64,000 nucleotides of DNA, from the NCBI RefSeq assembly GCF_022919175.1, contig NZ_CP095043.1:2480001-2544000 (forward strand), given 5' to 3'. This stretch comes from Leucobacter rhizosphaerae (lineage in GTDB: Bacteria > Actinomycetota > Actinomycetes > Actinomycetales > Microbacteriaceae). The notes under the pieces were generated by a model. It was not told where the DNA came from, did not search any database, and worked only from the letters and a program-made list of their open reading frames with translations. The first letter of the stretch is position 1. Each line of letters begins with the position of its first letter. This document shows, piece by piece, positions 16,345 through 24,626 of this stretch. Both the position numbers and the translations under genes were made by a program.

Positions 16345-17649
16345 TCAGTGCTCCGAGTGCTCCCGCTCCCATGCCGCCAGCGTCGCCTTGCCGTAATCGT
16401 TACCGTTCGGCAGCCGCAGCGTCGTATGGACGTGGAATCGAGCGGGCAACCGATTGCTCAGCCAGACCCCGGCGTGGTGATCGAGCTCTGCGAGGATCAC
16501 CGGGCTGTGCACGCGGAAGTAGAACGGTTGTGAACCGTCGGTCGCTCCGTACCAGGAGAAGTACGTCGCTGCCCGATGCGCCCGCACCTCGGCCATCGTT
16601 GCCTCGCGCTGCTCCTGCCGGAGCAAGAGGTGGAAGTCCTCCACAATGCGCAACACCAGGTCCCACTGATGATCATCGAGCGAATCCGCGCAGATCCCCT
16701 CGTACGGAACCACTCGGTTGTCCCGGAAGGCACCTCCGACGTGGCGTTCGTCGGCCGGATGCAGCCGCCCCTCGGGCATGAGCGGATCGAGCACCGACTC
16801 GAACACGATCGCGTCACGCCGCTGGCTGGAATCGAGTGATTCTGCGAGCGATATGGCGAGCTGTTCACGCGCATCGAAGAGCGGAGGCCGCGCTCCCTCC
16901 GAGAGCGCCGGCTCGGCTCCGAGGAACACGGGTGCAACGATCTCTCGATCTCCGACGGTGAGGAAGTTCAGTGCGACGTGATGCCCGAACAATTGCCAGC
17001 CCCAGGGCGCCTCGCTCCCGGGAGTGCCGAACAGAGCGAACCAGTAACTCTCGCTGTTCATGATCCGAGGCAGGTCGACGAGTTCCCCGAGGTAGGCGTT
17101 CAAGTGCATCGCCTCGCTGACGCGCGCGAACCCTTCTGGGCTCAGCGACCGTTCGACGACGTCCAGGATCGCTGAAGCGATCGCGGGATGCAGGTCTTCC
17201 AGACGCAGGCCCGTGCGAAAGAACACGAACTCGGGGTTGCTCCAGCCGCGCCACTCGGGTGCATCGAGTGGATAGCAGAGGTCGTCCCGCTGATCGGTGG
17301 ACACGAGATCCAGGAGGTGCGATGCTGCCGCTAGCAGCTCGGGATCCGCGGTCCCCTCCGGATCGGCGGGCCCGTAGAGACCCTCGATCGGCGATCCATC
17401 GGTGGTCAAGCCCACGAAGGGCTCGTCGTACAGACCTTTCCAGTACTCGAGCAGGGACCGGAGGAACGGCGCCGAGTATCTGTCAGCGGTGAACTCCTCG
17501 TACGTCATGCCCCGGTAAGGGGCGAGCACCTCATCCTGCAGCGGGTACAGGTGCTCTCGATAACTCAGCGATCCGAGTTCGATGCTCTCAGAGCGAGCGC
17601 TCGTGCGGTCGCTCGAGAAGAACTCGTCAATGTCATTCCGCTGTGACAT
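16345..17649 (-). CDS. DUF3500 domain-containing protein
   Basis: A 434-residue soluble protein started at ATG 17649, 7 bp after the amidohydrolase stop; the open frame continues upstream only as an overlap with that gene. DUF3500 hallmarks are 'PWGWQLFGHHVALNFLTVGDR', 'APVFLGAEPAL', 'QPFYFRVHSPVILAELDHH' and the terminal 'HVHTTLRLPNGNDYGKATLAAW', with several conserved His residues (GHH, VHS, FHVHTT) that could bind a metal. No signal peptide is visible. The family has no settled function known to me. Co-transcription with the amidohydrolase suggests it acts in the same catabolic pathway. Confidence 0.8.
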   Translation of the reverse strand: MSQRNDIDEFFSSDRTSARSESIELGSLSYREHLYPLQDEVLAPYRGMTYEEFTADRYSAPFLRSLLEYWKGLYDEPFVGLTTDGSPIEGLYGPADPEGTADPELLAAASHLLDLVSTDQRDDLCYPLDAPEWRGWSNPEFVFFRTGLRLEDLHPAIASAILDVVERSLSPEGFARVSEAMHLNAYLGELVDLPRIMNSESYWFALFGTPGSEAPWGWQLFGHHVALNFLTVGDREIVAPVFLGAEPALSEGARPPLFDAREQLAISLAESLDSSQRRDAIVFESVLDPLMPEGRLHPADERHVGGAFRDNRVVPYEGICADSLDDHQWDLVLRIVEDFHLLLRQEQREATMAEVRAHRAATYFSWYGATDGSQPFYFRVHSPVILAELDHHAGVWLSNRLPARFHVHTTLRLPNGNDYGKATLAAWEREHSEH

Positions 17650-17656
17650 CTCGGCG

Positions 17657-18706
17657 CTAGATCGGAAGGTTGAACAGCCGCTTGGCGTTTCCGGACAGCA
17701 CGAGCTCACGATCCGCCTCGCTGATCTCGAGTTCGTTCTGCACGAAGTCGACCCCCTGGCCCATCCAGCTATAGAAGACCGGGAAGGATGAGCCGAAGAG
17801 GTAGTGGTCTGCCCCATTGATCTTCAGGGCCGCCTCGACCTGGTCCTTGCCCCAGGAGTGGGGGTGCGTCATGTCGAAAAAGATGTTCTCATCCAGATAC
17901 TGCTTGATCTTCTCGCCGCCCGTGGGGTCGAGGCGCTCCATCGCTTCCTTCTTGTTGGTCGCATGCGGAGTGAGCAGAGCGGTATTCGCGAACCAGTTGC
18001 CGCCCATCATGGTGTGGATGAACCGCAGCCCGGGCATCCGGTCGAACATTCCGCTGAAGAGCTCCCGACCGACGGCGACTCCCTGATCGACGATCCGCCC
18101 GTACTCTCGGCGCAGATTGGTGTAGTCGATGACCGACTTGTACTCAACCGGAAGTGGGGTGTGGTGCACGACGACCGGGACATCGAGCTTCTCGATGACC
18201 TTGAGATAGGGCTCGAACACCTCATCGTCGAGGTAGAGCTGGCCGTAGTGGCAAGCGAGCTGCACGCCCACCGCGCCGAGCTCGTTCACGCAGCGCTCGA
18301 GTTCATAGATGTTCTCCTTGCCACCCCAGGGCGGAACGCAGGCGGTGGCGAACAGGCGTCCACCGGAACGACTCACGATGTCGGCAGCGTTGTCGTTCAC
18401 GGCCTTGCAGGTCTCCAGGCCGAGCCATTCCTGCCACACGGGCACGCGCATGATGCCGTAGTCGACCCCCGCTTCATCCATGGCGGCGAGTTTGGACTCG
18501 ACGGAGTAGTCGCCCTCGACGTAGTTGAGATTCTGATACCCGCTGGGCTTCTCCAGGATGAGCTGCTTTTTGCCGCTCTCCATGGTGATCACACTGGCGA
18601 TCTCGCCAAACCCGCGCGGGGCGCTGTTCAGAAAGCCGTTAAGGATCTTCTCGTTCGTGAAGAGATCTTCGGGCAGATGGTGGATGTTGATGTCTACGAC
18701 AGTCAT
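17657..18706 (-). CDS. Amidohydrolase-2 family protein with altered metal site
   Basis: A 349-residue TIM-barrel protein of the ACMSD/resorcylate decarboxylase group (PF04909). ATG 18706 has GTAGGAG upstream. The usual H-x-H after strand 1 reads 'VDINIHHLPEDLF', with Asn at the first His position. 'VPVVVHHTPLP' keeps the strand-5 His and 'FIHTMMGGNW' the strand-6 His. The catalytic Asp of 'GSD.P' is Ser in 'FGSSFPVFY'. Family members decarboxylate or hydrate aromatic acids or ring-cleavage products. The changes suggest a distinct subgroup with different chemistry or metal use. First gene of a two-gene operon with DUF3500; AATCGTGTGTGA lies upstream. Confidence 0.82.
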   Translation of the reverse strand: MTVVDINIHHLPEDLFTNEKILNGFLNSAPRGFGEIASVITMESGKKQLILEKPSGYQNLNYVEGDYSVESKLAAMDEAGVDYGIMRVPVWQEWLGLETCKAVNDNAADIVSRSGGRLFATACVPPWGGKENIYELERCVNELGAVGVQLACHYGQLYLDDEVFEPYLKVIEKLDVPVVVHHTPLPVEYKSVIDYTNLRREYGRIVDQGVAVGRELFSGMFDRMPGLRFIHTMMGGNWFANTALLTPHATNKKEAMERLDPTGGEKIKQYLDENIFFDMTHPHSWGKDQVEAALKINGADHYLFGSSFPVFYSWMGQGVDFVQNELEISEADRELVLSGNAKRLFNLPI

Positions 18707-18790
18707 GTCGGCACTCCTACTGTGCATCGTTGCGGAAAGAAATGCAGTCCGATCCCTGATGCGCGCATCAGAGCGACTACTGCCACTGAC

Positions 18791-18818
18791 AATCGTGTGT
18801 GATTTCCTACGTGAAATC
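18791..18818. promoter_or_regulatory. AATCGTGTGTGA site 2 with adjoining dyad
   Basis: AATCGTGTGTGA at 18791-18802 overlaps a perfect inverted repeat GATTTC-N6-GAAATC (18801-18818). It lies about 85 bp upstream of the amidohydrolase start, on the side facing that operon, and probably controls it. No other gene is present in 18707-19013. Confidence 0.6.
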
Positions 18819-18952
18819 AAGTCATCAGGCCCGAGTTCTCGTCTTTCCGCCATTTCTGCGGCTCGGCGCACTCCTGCTCGCGCGCGTGCAGGTCGCTTCC
18901 GCTTCGGATCCACCCTCTCGCGAAACTCGCTGGACTCGATTTTGTATCGCAG

Positions 18953-18984
18953 TTGAAATCGTGTGTGATCTTGCGTACGATCAC
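18953..18984 (+). promoter_or_regulatory. Promoter with AATCGTGTGTGA site 3 in the spacer
   Basis: TTGAAA (18953-18958), a 17-nt spacer and TACGAT (18976-18981) form a well-spaced promoter for the hydrolase-monooxygenase operon. AATCGTGTGTGA (18957-18968) fills the spacer, and GTGATC-N8-GATCAC (18965-18984) is a wider dyad across the -10. Occupation would block RNA polymerase, so repression is expected. Confidence 0.68.
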
Positions 18985-19013
18985 TGATCAAGCCCATTCA
19001 GAGAGGAATGCAC

Positions 19014-19760
19014 GTGACCGAGCTCAATATCCGCGATGTGGAATATACGCACGCTGGCACGAGGTTGCTCGGCCTCCACTGCGCTCCGGAAGCGGCCGTC
19101 GACGCACCGACCGTCGTGCTGCTGCACGATGCGTTCGGGCTCGCAGACGAGATGGTGTCGATTGCCCGGCGTATCGCTCTGCTCGGCTTCTCGGTGTTCG
19201 CCGCTGATATCTGGGGAGATCGTGCGACCCCGGGTCAGCAGCACGAACTCGGCCCGCTCATCGGTGCGATGGTGTCCCGACGGGCGACGTGGATTGAACG
19301 AGTCGCTCTTGCACATGAGGTGGCTCTGGCTCAGCCCGGCTCCTCGCGAGCACGGCCCATTTCGCTCGGCTACTGCTTCGGGGGCTCGTCAGCTCTGGAG
19401 TATGCGCGGAGCGGAGGGGACGTGCGCGCGGTGATCGCCATCCACCCCGGGCTCGATCTCATCGAGTTCGACTGGTCCTCGGTGGAACCCGAGCGGGCGC
19501 CCGCCGCGCTCGTGTGTTTCGGCGCTGACGATCCGATGGCGACCCCCGAGCAGTGGCGCCGAACGAAGGCGAACATGAGCGCTGCCGGAGTCGACTGGGA
19601 ACTGCATCTCTACAGCGGCACGGTGCACGGATTCACCAGTCCGCGCGCGGCAGATTCGCCGGACCCCGAAACGGTGATGTACCACCCTCGGAACGCGGCA
19701 CGAGCGTGGCGGGCAACGGAAGACTTCCTGATCGAACTCCGAGACGGCGTTCGATTCTGA
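19014..19760 (+). CDS. Dienelactone hydrolase family protein
   Basis: An alpha/beta hydrolase of 248 residues. GTG 19014 is preferred because GAGAGG lies 7 nt before it; the ATG at 19008 is too close to that site. The catalytic triad of dienelactone hydrolases is visible: Cys121 in 'LGYCFGGSSALEY', Asp172/173 in 'CFGADDPM' and His205 in 'GTVHGFTSP'. Known members open lactones from chloro- or protoanemonin-type pathways, and others cleave different esters. First gene of a plus-strand operon under the promoter at 18953-18981; the monooxygenase follows 53 bp later. Confidence 0.88.
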   Translation: MTELNIRDVEYTHAGTRLLGLHCAPEAAVDAPTVVLLHDAFGLADEMVSIARRIALLGFSVFAADIWGDRATPGQQHELGPLIGAMVSRRATWIERVALAHEVALAQPGSSRARPISLGYCFGGSSALEYARSGGDVRAVIAIHPGLDLIEFDWSSVEPERAPAALVCFGADDPMATPEQWRRTKANMSAAGVDWELHLYSGTVHGFTSPRAADSPDPETVMYHPRNAARAWRATEDFLIELRDGVRF

Positions 19761-19813
19761 CACCGACCGCGCAGACCATCTCCTGCGCGTCCGAACCTAC
19801 AGACGAGGACCAT

Positions 19814-21088
19814 ATGCACGACATCGCCATTATCGGGGCCGGCCCGGGAGGTCTCTTCACCGCACTCCGGCTCCACCAGCGGGGCATCCCCACCCGAATC
19901 TACGAGTCTGTCCCCGAATTGAAGCCGCTCGGGGTCGGCGTGGACATCAAGGTGTACGGGGTCAAGGAGATCGAGGAGATCGGGCTGCTTGACGAGTTTC
20001 GAGCAATGTCGGTCGACGCCGTCGATTCGGTCTTCTACAACCACTTCGGCCAGGAGATCTACGCGGAGAAGTGCGGGGTGCACATGGGATACCTCCACGA
20101 GCAGCGCTTCGTGCACCGCGGGGCGTTCCAGATGATGCTGTACCGTGCCGTACTCGATCGCCTCGGACCGGATGCGGTGCAGCTCGGTGCTCGTCTTGTC
20201 AACTACGAGCAGGATGACACCGGGGTGACGCTGCACCTCGAGCATCGGGACGGTCGCCGCGAGAGCGTACGGCACGGAGCGGTCATTGCCGTGGACGGGA
20301 TCAAGTCCGTCGTCCGGGCACAGATGCACCCCAATCTCGCGGAACCGCACTACTCGGGGATCACGATGTATCGGGGGACGACGCTGCGGGAGCCCATTCG
20401 TGATGGGCACACGATCCTCCACGTCGGTGATCCGCGGATCTCGACGATGATCATCTACCCCATTGCCGATGACTTCGAGGGCACCGGGAAGCAACTCATC
20501 AACTGGGTGGTCGAGGTGGAGGGTGAGGAGACGATCGAGGACTGGAATCAGCTCGGCTCCACCGATGACATCATTCCGCTGTACGACACCGCGAACCTCG
20601 AATTCCTCGATCTTCAGCAGCTCATGCGGGATGCCCGCGAGGTCTATCTCTTCCCATTGATTCGCCACGATCCACTCGACAGTTGGGTCGACGGCCGTGT
20701 TGTGCTGCTCGGTGACGCAGCGCACGCCATGTACCCGCGCGGGGGCAATGGCGTGTGCCAGGCGATCCTCGATGCCCGAGTCGTTGCCGAGCAGCTCGCC
20801 CTGCACGACGACCCACACACGGCGTTCGCCGCGTACGACGCCGAACGCCGTGTGCCGGTCAATCGCATCGTCATGAACATGCGCGGAGAGGGGTACGAAG
20901 TCGTGCGCCGTATGGTCGCGGAACGGACTGACGGGACACCGCTCGACACTCGAGAGCAGATCGAAGCCGTGCTGCCACTTGCCGAGGCGGATGAGATCTT
21001 CAGCAACTACCACCGCCTCGTCGGTCAGCCGCTCCGCGACGGGCACGAGACCTACTCCAGCGGATTCCGCACGTGGGAGACGACGTGA
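19814..21088 (+). CDS. FAD-dependent aromatic monooxygenase (PhzS/salicylate hydroxylase-like)
   Basis: A 424-residue class A flavoprotein hydroxylase. ATG 19814 has ACGAGGAC upstream and starts the FAD motif at once ('HDIAIIGAGPGGLFTALRLHQRG'). 'AVIAVDGIKSVVR' is the DG motif and 'VVLLGDAAHAMYPRGGNGVCQAILDA' the GD motif. The latter's 'YPRGGNGVCQAI' resembles PhzS-type enzymes acting on aromatic acids with decarboxylation. It would use NAD(P)H and oxygen to hydroxylate a ring, preparing it for cleavage. Its stop overlaps the next gene's GTG start (GTGA), showing coupling. Confidence 0.88.
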   Translation: MHDIAIIGAGPGGLFTALRLHQRGIPTRIYESVPELKPLGVGVDIKVYGVKEIEEIGLLDEFRAMSVDAVDSVFYNHFGQEIYAEKCGVHMGYLHEQRFVHRGAFQMMLYRAVLDRLGPDAVQLGARLVNYEQDDTGVTLHLEHRDGRRESVRHGAVIAVDGIKSVVRAQMHPNLAEPHYSGITMYRGTTLREPIRDGHTILHVGDPRISTMIIYPIADDFEGTGKQLINWVVEVEGEETIEDWNQLGSTDDIIPLYDTANLEFLDLQQLMRDAREVYLFPLIRHDPLDSWVDGRVVLLGDAAHAMYPRGGNGVCQAILDARVVAEQLALHDDPHTAFAAYDAERRVPVNRIVMNMRGEGYEVVRRMVAERTDGTPLDTREQIEAVLPLAEADEIFSNYHRLVGQPLRDGHETYSSGFRTWETT

Positions 21089-21531
21089 GCGCCGTCATCG
21101 AGGCGACGGGCGAGCTCCGCGAGGAGATCCTCGCCGCGGAGTCTCGACGGCAGGAGGCGTTGATCGCGCAGGATCTCGGTGCTCTGCAGGCCCTCTTCGA
21201 CGACTCACTGGTGCACGTCCACGCACCGGGTGAAGTGCACACGAAGGCGTTGCTCCTTGAGCACGTCGCCACCCGCGGCGTGTATTTGGAGATCACTCGA
21301 GGTGCCCTCACCGTGCGCATCATCGGGGACGTGGCGATCATCACTGGTGCGATCACCAACCGCATGAAAGCTCCGGGTGGTGGAGAGCGGTCGATCTCGG
21401 GTGAAGCCACCCAGGTGCTGCGGTGCACGGATGATGCGGAGTGGGTCTTCGTGAGCTTCCAGATGACGCCCTACGGCGATAAGGCATGGGGGGCACTTCC
21501 CTCGCAGAACGACGAAAGGGACCCTGTATGA
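21085..21531 (+). CDS. NTF2-like (SnoaL/DUF4440) protein
   Basis: A 148-residue cone-shaped NTF2-fold protein. GTG 21085 overlaps the monooxygenase stop (GTGA) and GGGAG lies just before it. 'RRQEALIAQDLGALQALFDDSLVHVHAPGEVHTKALLLEHV' is the typical first half with His residues lining the pocket; 'WVFVSFQMTPY' is the last strand. Members act as small dehydratases, isomerases or binding proteins in catabolism. The exact step is unknown. The FAH-family gene starts within its stop codon (ATGA). Confidence 0.8.
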   Translation: MSAVIEATGELREEILAAESRRQEALIAQDLGALQALFDDSLVHVHAPGEVHTKALLLEHVATRGVYLEITRGALTVRIIGDVAIITGAITNRMKAPGGGERSISGEATQVLRCTDDAEWVFVSFQMTPYGDKAWGALPSQNDERDPV

Positions 21532-22394
21532 GACTCGCACGATTTCGGCTCGGCGACAGCCCCGTAGCTCTGGGACGTGTCGACCTCTCCGGCACCGGTG
21601 ACACCATCGTCGACCTGACGGAGGCGGTGGGAGGGGAGACGTCGCTGCGCGCGATGCTGCCGCAGCTCGACGAGCATCGAGCTGCGATCCTCGCATCCTC
21701 GGGCAACCGATACCCCCTCTCCGAGGTGATCCTCGAGGCTCCCGTCGATGACCCTCAGAAGTATCTCGGGATCGGCATGAACTATCGCGAGCACGCTGAA
21801 GAGGCCCGGCAGGCCGGGATCCCGATCCCCGACAATCAGATGTGGTTCAACAAACAGGTCTCCTGCATCAATCGGCCGTACGGCGCGATCGTGAAACCGG
21901 ACATCTCGGACGCCCTGGATTACGAGGTCGAGCTCGGCGTTGTGATCGGGAGGACATGCAAGAACGTCGCCGTGGAAGATGCGCGCTCGGTCATTGCGGG
22001 ATACCTGGTGACGAACGACGTCTCCGTGCGGGATTGGCTGCAGAAGCGGTCGCCAACCTTCACGCTCGGCAAGTCCTTCGACACGCACGGCCCGATCGGA
22101 CCGTGGCTCACGACGGACGACGAGATTCCGGATCCGCTGCAACTGCGTATGCGACTGACGGTCAACGGCGACGTGCGACAGGACTGGCGCACCGACGACA
22201 TGATCTACGACATCTACGAGCAGATCGCCTACCTGTCGCAGGTCTTCACGCTGTTGCCAGGCGATATCCTCGCGACGGGGACTCCTGCGGGCATTGGAGC
22301 CCCCACCGGGAACTTCCTCCGGGTCGGCGACGTCGTTCGCGCGGAGATCGAGGGACTCGGGGCCATCGAGAACCGTGTTGTTCAGGAGTCGTGA
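21528..22394 (+). CDS. Fumarylacetoacetate hydrolase family protein
   Basis: A 288-residue FAH-superfamily enzyme starting at ATG 21528 (ATGA overlap with the previous stop; AAAGGGA upstream). Metal-binding acidic residues lie in 'ALDYEVELGVVIGR' and 'VTNDVSVRDW', with 'GKSFDTHGPIGPWL' and 'GDILATGTPAGIG' as further family motifs. Members hydrolyse acylpyruvates, or hydrate, isomerise or decarboxylate 2-oxo-dienoates after meta cleavage. That fits an extradiol pathway and places this enzyme after ring opening. Confidence 0.92.
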   Translation: MRLARFRLGDSPVALGRVDLSGTGDTIVDLTEAVGGETSLRAMLPQLDEHRAAILASSGNRYPLSEVILEAPVDDPQKYLGIGMNYREHAEEARQAGIPIPDNQMWFNKQVSCINRPYGAIVKPDISDALDYEVELGVVIGRTCKNVAVEDARSVIAGYLVTNDVSVRDWLQKRSPTFTLGKSFDTHGPIGPWLTTDDEIPDPLQLRMRLTVNGDVRQDWRTDDMIYDIYEQIAYLSQVFTLLPGDILATGTPAGIGAPTGNFLRVGDVVRAEIEGLGAIENRVVQES

Positions 22395-22396
22395 TC

Positions 22397-22789
22397 ATGT
22401 CGAGTCGAGTCAGTATCTCTCTTCCGGGATTCAGTCACGAGAACCCCGTGCCTGTGGCGAGCCGCATCGGGCCGTTCCTCGCATCCGGTGTCTTGACTGG
22501 GCGGAATCCCGTGACGCACGAGATGCCGGCGAACCTCGACGACCAGTGCGTCAACGTGTTCGCCCACGTGCGAGCGCTGCTGGCTGAAGCCGGCGGCACG
22601 CTCGACGATGTGCTCAAACTGACAGTGCACTTGGTCGACTACCGGGATCGCACCGCCCTGAACCGCGAGTGGGAGCGGGCCTTCCCGGATCCCGCGCACC
22701 GCCCAGCCCGCCAGGTCATGGCCGCGGTCCTCGACCGGGGCAGCCTGATCCACGCCGACCTGCTCGCGGTGCTTCCGGCGCCCAGCTGA
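22397..22789 (+). CDS. RidA family protein, possible pathway deaminase
   Basis: A 130-residue RidA protein from ATG 22397, 2 bp after the FAH gene stop, with CAGGAG at 8 nt. The Arg of deaminating members is kept ('RPARQVMAAVL'), unlike in the RidA at 464-871. The following 'SLIHADLLAVLP' has Ala where the usual strand reads I-E-I-E, so the Glu is lost. Some 2-aminomuconate deaminases belong to this superfamily, so a role in removing an amino group from a ring-cleavage product is plausible. This is inference from context. Confidence 0.85.
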   Translation: MSSRVSISLPGFSHENPVPVASRIGPFLASGVLTGRNPVTHEMPANLDDQCVNVFAHVRALLAEAGGTLDDVLKLTVHLVDYRDRTALNREWERAFPDPAHRPARQVMAAVLDRGSLIHADLLAVLPAPS

Positions 22790-22841
22790 ATCATCGCGAG
22801 TCGCATCGGGACCACCGGTGCGCTCGACCTCTCTTTCACTC

Positions 22842-22869
22842 ATCCACAACTGGTCAACATATCCACAAC
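22842..22869 (+). promoter_or_regulatory. Direct repeat ATCCACAAC x2
   Basis: ATCCACAAC occurs at 22842-22850 and 22861-22869, 19 bp apart, in the 130-bp gap before the binding-protein gene. It may be a regulator site. The second copy, preceded by AT, also resembles a DnaA box. Confidence 0.35.
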
Positions 22870-22919
22870 ACGAGCCTGGCGCGGAAGCGTCAGTCCCGGT
22901 CAGACGCAAGGAGGCGTCC

Positions 22920-24464
22920 ATGTCCAGAAGGTCACTTCTCATGAAGTCCCTGATTCCACTCAGTATCGCGGGTCTGCTGCTCTCGGGATGCAGCGGCGGA
23001 GGCTCGGGATCCGGCGGAGGAAGTTCCAGCACCCCGAGCAGCGACACGCTACGGGTCAACTTCGGCGGATTTCCGGAGACCTGGGCGCCGGGCTCGCAGG
23101 CGATGGAACCCGGCTATGCGCGCGTACCCTATGAGATGCTCGTGATCCGAGAAAAGGACGGCACGATCCTTCCCAATCTCGCAACGGCGTGGGAGTTCGG
23201 AGACGGGGCGACTTCGCTGACACTGACCCTCCGGGATGACGTGAAATTCCATGATGGAACCGACTTCAACGCCGATGCCGTGAAAGCGAATTTCGAGTAC
23301 GTCGCGAACGTTGTGGGTGGACAGTTCGGGGGGCCGCTGAAGGCCGGTGTAGCGTCGGTCGATGTCGTCGACGACCAGACCGTGACGTTCAACTTCACTC
23401 GTCCCTTCGGGACGTTCCTGGATCTGCTGAGCCAACGCAATTTGCCGATGGGGAGTCCGACCGCCATTGCCGACGGGTCGATCGAAACGCATCCGGTGGG
23501 AACCGGCCCCTGGGCCTACGACCCGGAAAAGTCCGTCGAGGGAACGAGTGCGTACTTCGGTGCGTTCGCAGACTACTGGGGTGAGGAGCCAGGATTCCCG
23601 AACATCGATCTCTATGCGATTCCCGATGACACGGCGGCGACGGCTGCGCTCCTGGCCGGTGACATCGACATCACCGACACCGAGGTCGCAGAGATTCCTC
23701 GCATCGACGCGGCATCGAACGCTGAGTGGTTCGATTACCCGGCCATTCGAAATAATGTCACCTTCTTCGACCGGGGCCCCGGAGGCGTCTTCGAAGACCA
23801 GCGGGTTCGAGAGGCGCTGTGCTACGCGGTCGACAACGATGTCGTCGCGAATATGGCCACCGATCTCGAGGCCGCGAATCAGCACTTCACTGAGGGCGAG
23901 CCGGGATTCAGCGAGGCGATCACCGGTACGAACGGCGATCTCGATGAAGCGCTCAAGATTTGGGAGGAGCTCGGAAACCCCGAGTTGAAGGCGGAGATTC
24001 CCGCCGCACCGTTCAACCTCCAACAGGTCACGGTGCGTGTGGAGCAGATGAATCAATTGCCCAACGTGGACATCACGGTGCAGGAGGTGACGCCCTCGCA
24101 GTTCTTCTCCTCGTGGAACGGGGGCCAGTATCCGCTCGGAGTCGGGAGCCACGGCCAGATCACGCCGGCGGACTGGTACGGCGGCTGGTTCTCCGCCCAA
24201 GCGCCGGTGAATCACTCTGGCTTCGTGAGCGAGGAATTGCAGGCCGCGGCGTCGGCCGCCCAGCAGGCCGGAGGAACTCCGGAAGCCGAGGAACTCTGGC
24301 AGAACGTGATGTACCAGGTGTCGGAGGAACGACTGTCGTGCAGCCACCTCGTCGTACTGGAGAGCATCGCTTACAACACCGACACCGTCGCCAATGTCGG
24401 ACCCGGTGTGCAAGCCTGGGAGCAGAATCTCATCGACTATCGCGCCGTGACACCAGCCGGGTAA
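22920..24464 (+). CDS. ABC transporter substrate-binding lipoprotein (family 5)
   Basis: A 514-residue SBP_bac_5 protein. ATG 22920 follows AAGGAGG by 5 nt. The signal peptide ends in lipobox 'LLLSGC', then a Gly/Ser linker and the domain start 'TLRVNFGGFPETWAPGSQ'. 'DGTILPNLATAWEFGDG', 'LTLTLRDDVKFHDGTDFNADAVKANF' and 'VGTGPWAYDPEKS' are diagnostic of the peptide/nickel/opine group, which also carries plant sugars and aromatic conjugates. It is the capture subunit of the importer encoded by the next two genes and lies in the catabolic island. Confidence 0.92.
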   Translation: MSRRSLLMKSLIPLSIAGLLLSGCSGGGSGSGGGSSSTPSSDTLRVNFGGFPETWAPGSQAMEPGYARVPYEMLVIREKDGTILPNLATAWEFGDGATSLTLTLRDDVKFHDGTDFNADAVKANFEYVANVVGGQFGGPLKAGVASVDVVDDQTVTFNFTRPFGTFLDLLSQRNLPMGSPTAIADGSIETHPVGTGPWAYDPEKSVEGTSAYFGAFADYWGEEPGFPNIDLYAIPDDTAATAALLAGDIDITDTEVAEIPRIDAASNAEWFDYPAIRNNVTFFDRGPGGVFEDQRVREALCYAVDNDVVANMATDLEAANQHFTEGEPGFSEAITGTNGDLDEALKIWEELGNPELKAEIPAAPFNLQQVTVRVEQMNQLPNVDITVQEVTPSQFFSSWNGGQYPLGVGSHGQITPADWYGGWFSAQAPVNHSGFVSEELQAAASAAQQAGGTPEAEELWQNVMYQVSEERLSCSHLVVLESIAYNTDTVANVGPGVQAWEQNLIDYRAVTPAG

Positions 24465-24476
24465 TCGCGAACCGGC

Positions 24477-24517
24477 GGGGGTGAGCGTGTTGGGTGATCC
24501 GACTGCGCTTCACCCCC
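24477..24517 (+). terminator. Hairpin between binding-protein and permease genes
   Basis: GGGGGTGA.GCG pairs with CGCTTCACCCCC over an 18-base loop, followed by C-rich sequence. It could partly end transcription after the binding-protein gene, giving more binding protein than permease. Confidence 0.45.
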
Positions 24518-24626
24518 CCCTACGGGCGAGGCCATCGGGGCTCGCGCAGGAGTATCGGCAGGACGTACAGATGATTGACAGAGGAGAGATGATGTCAGCT
24601 CGAGCAGCGAGCCCGACGGGGGCGAC

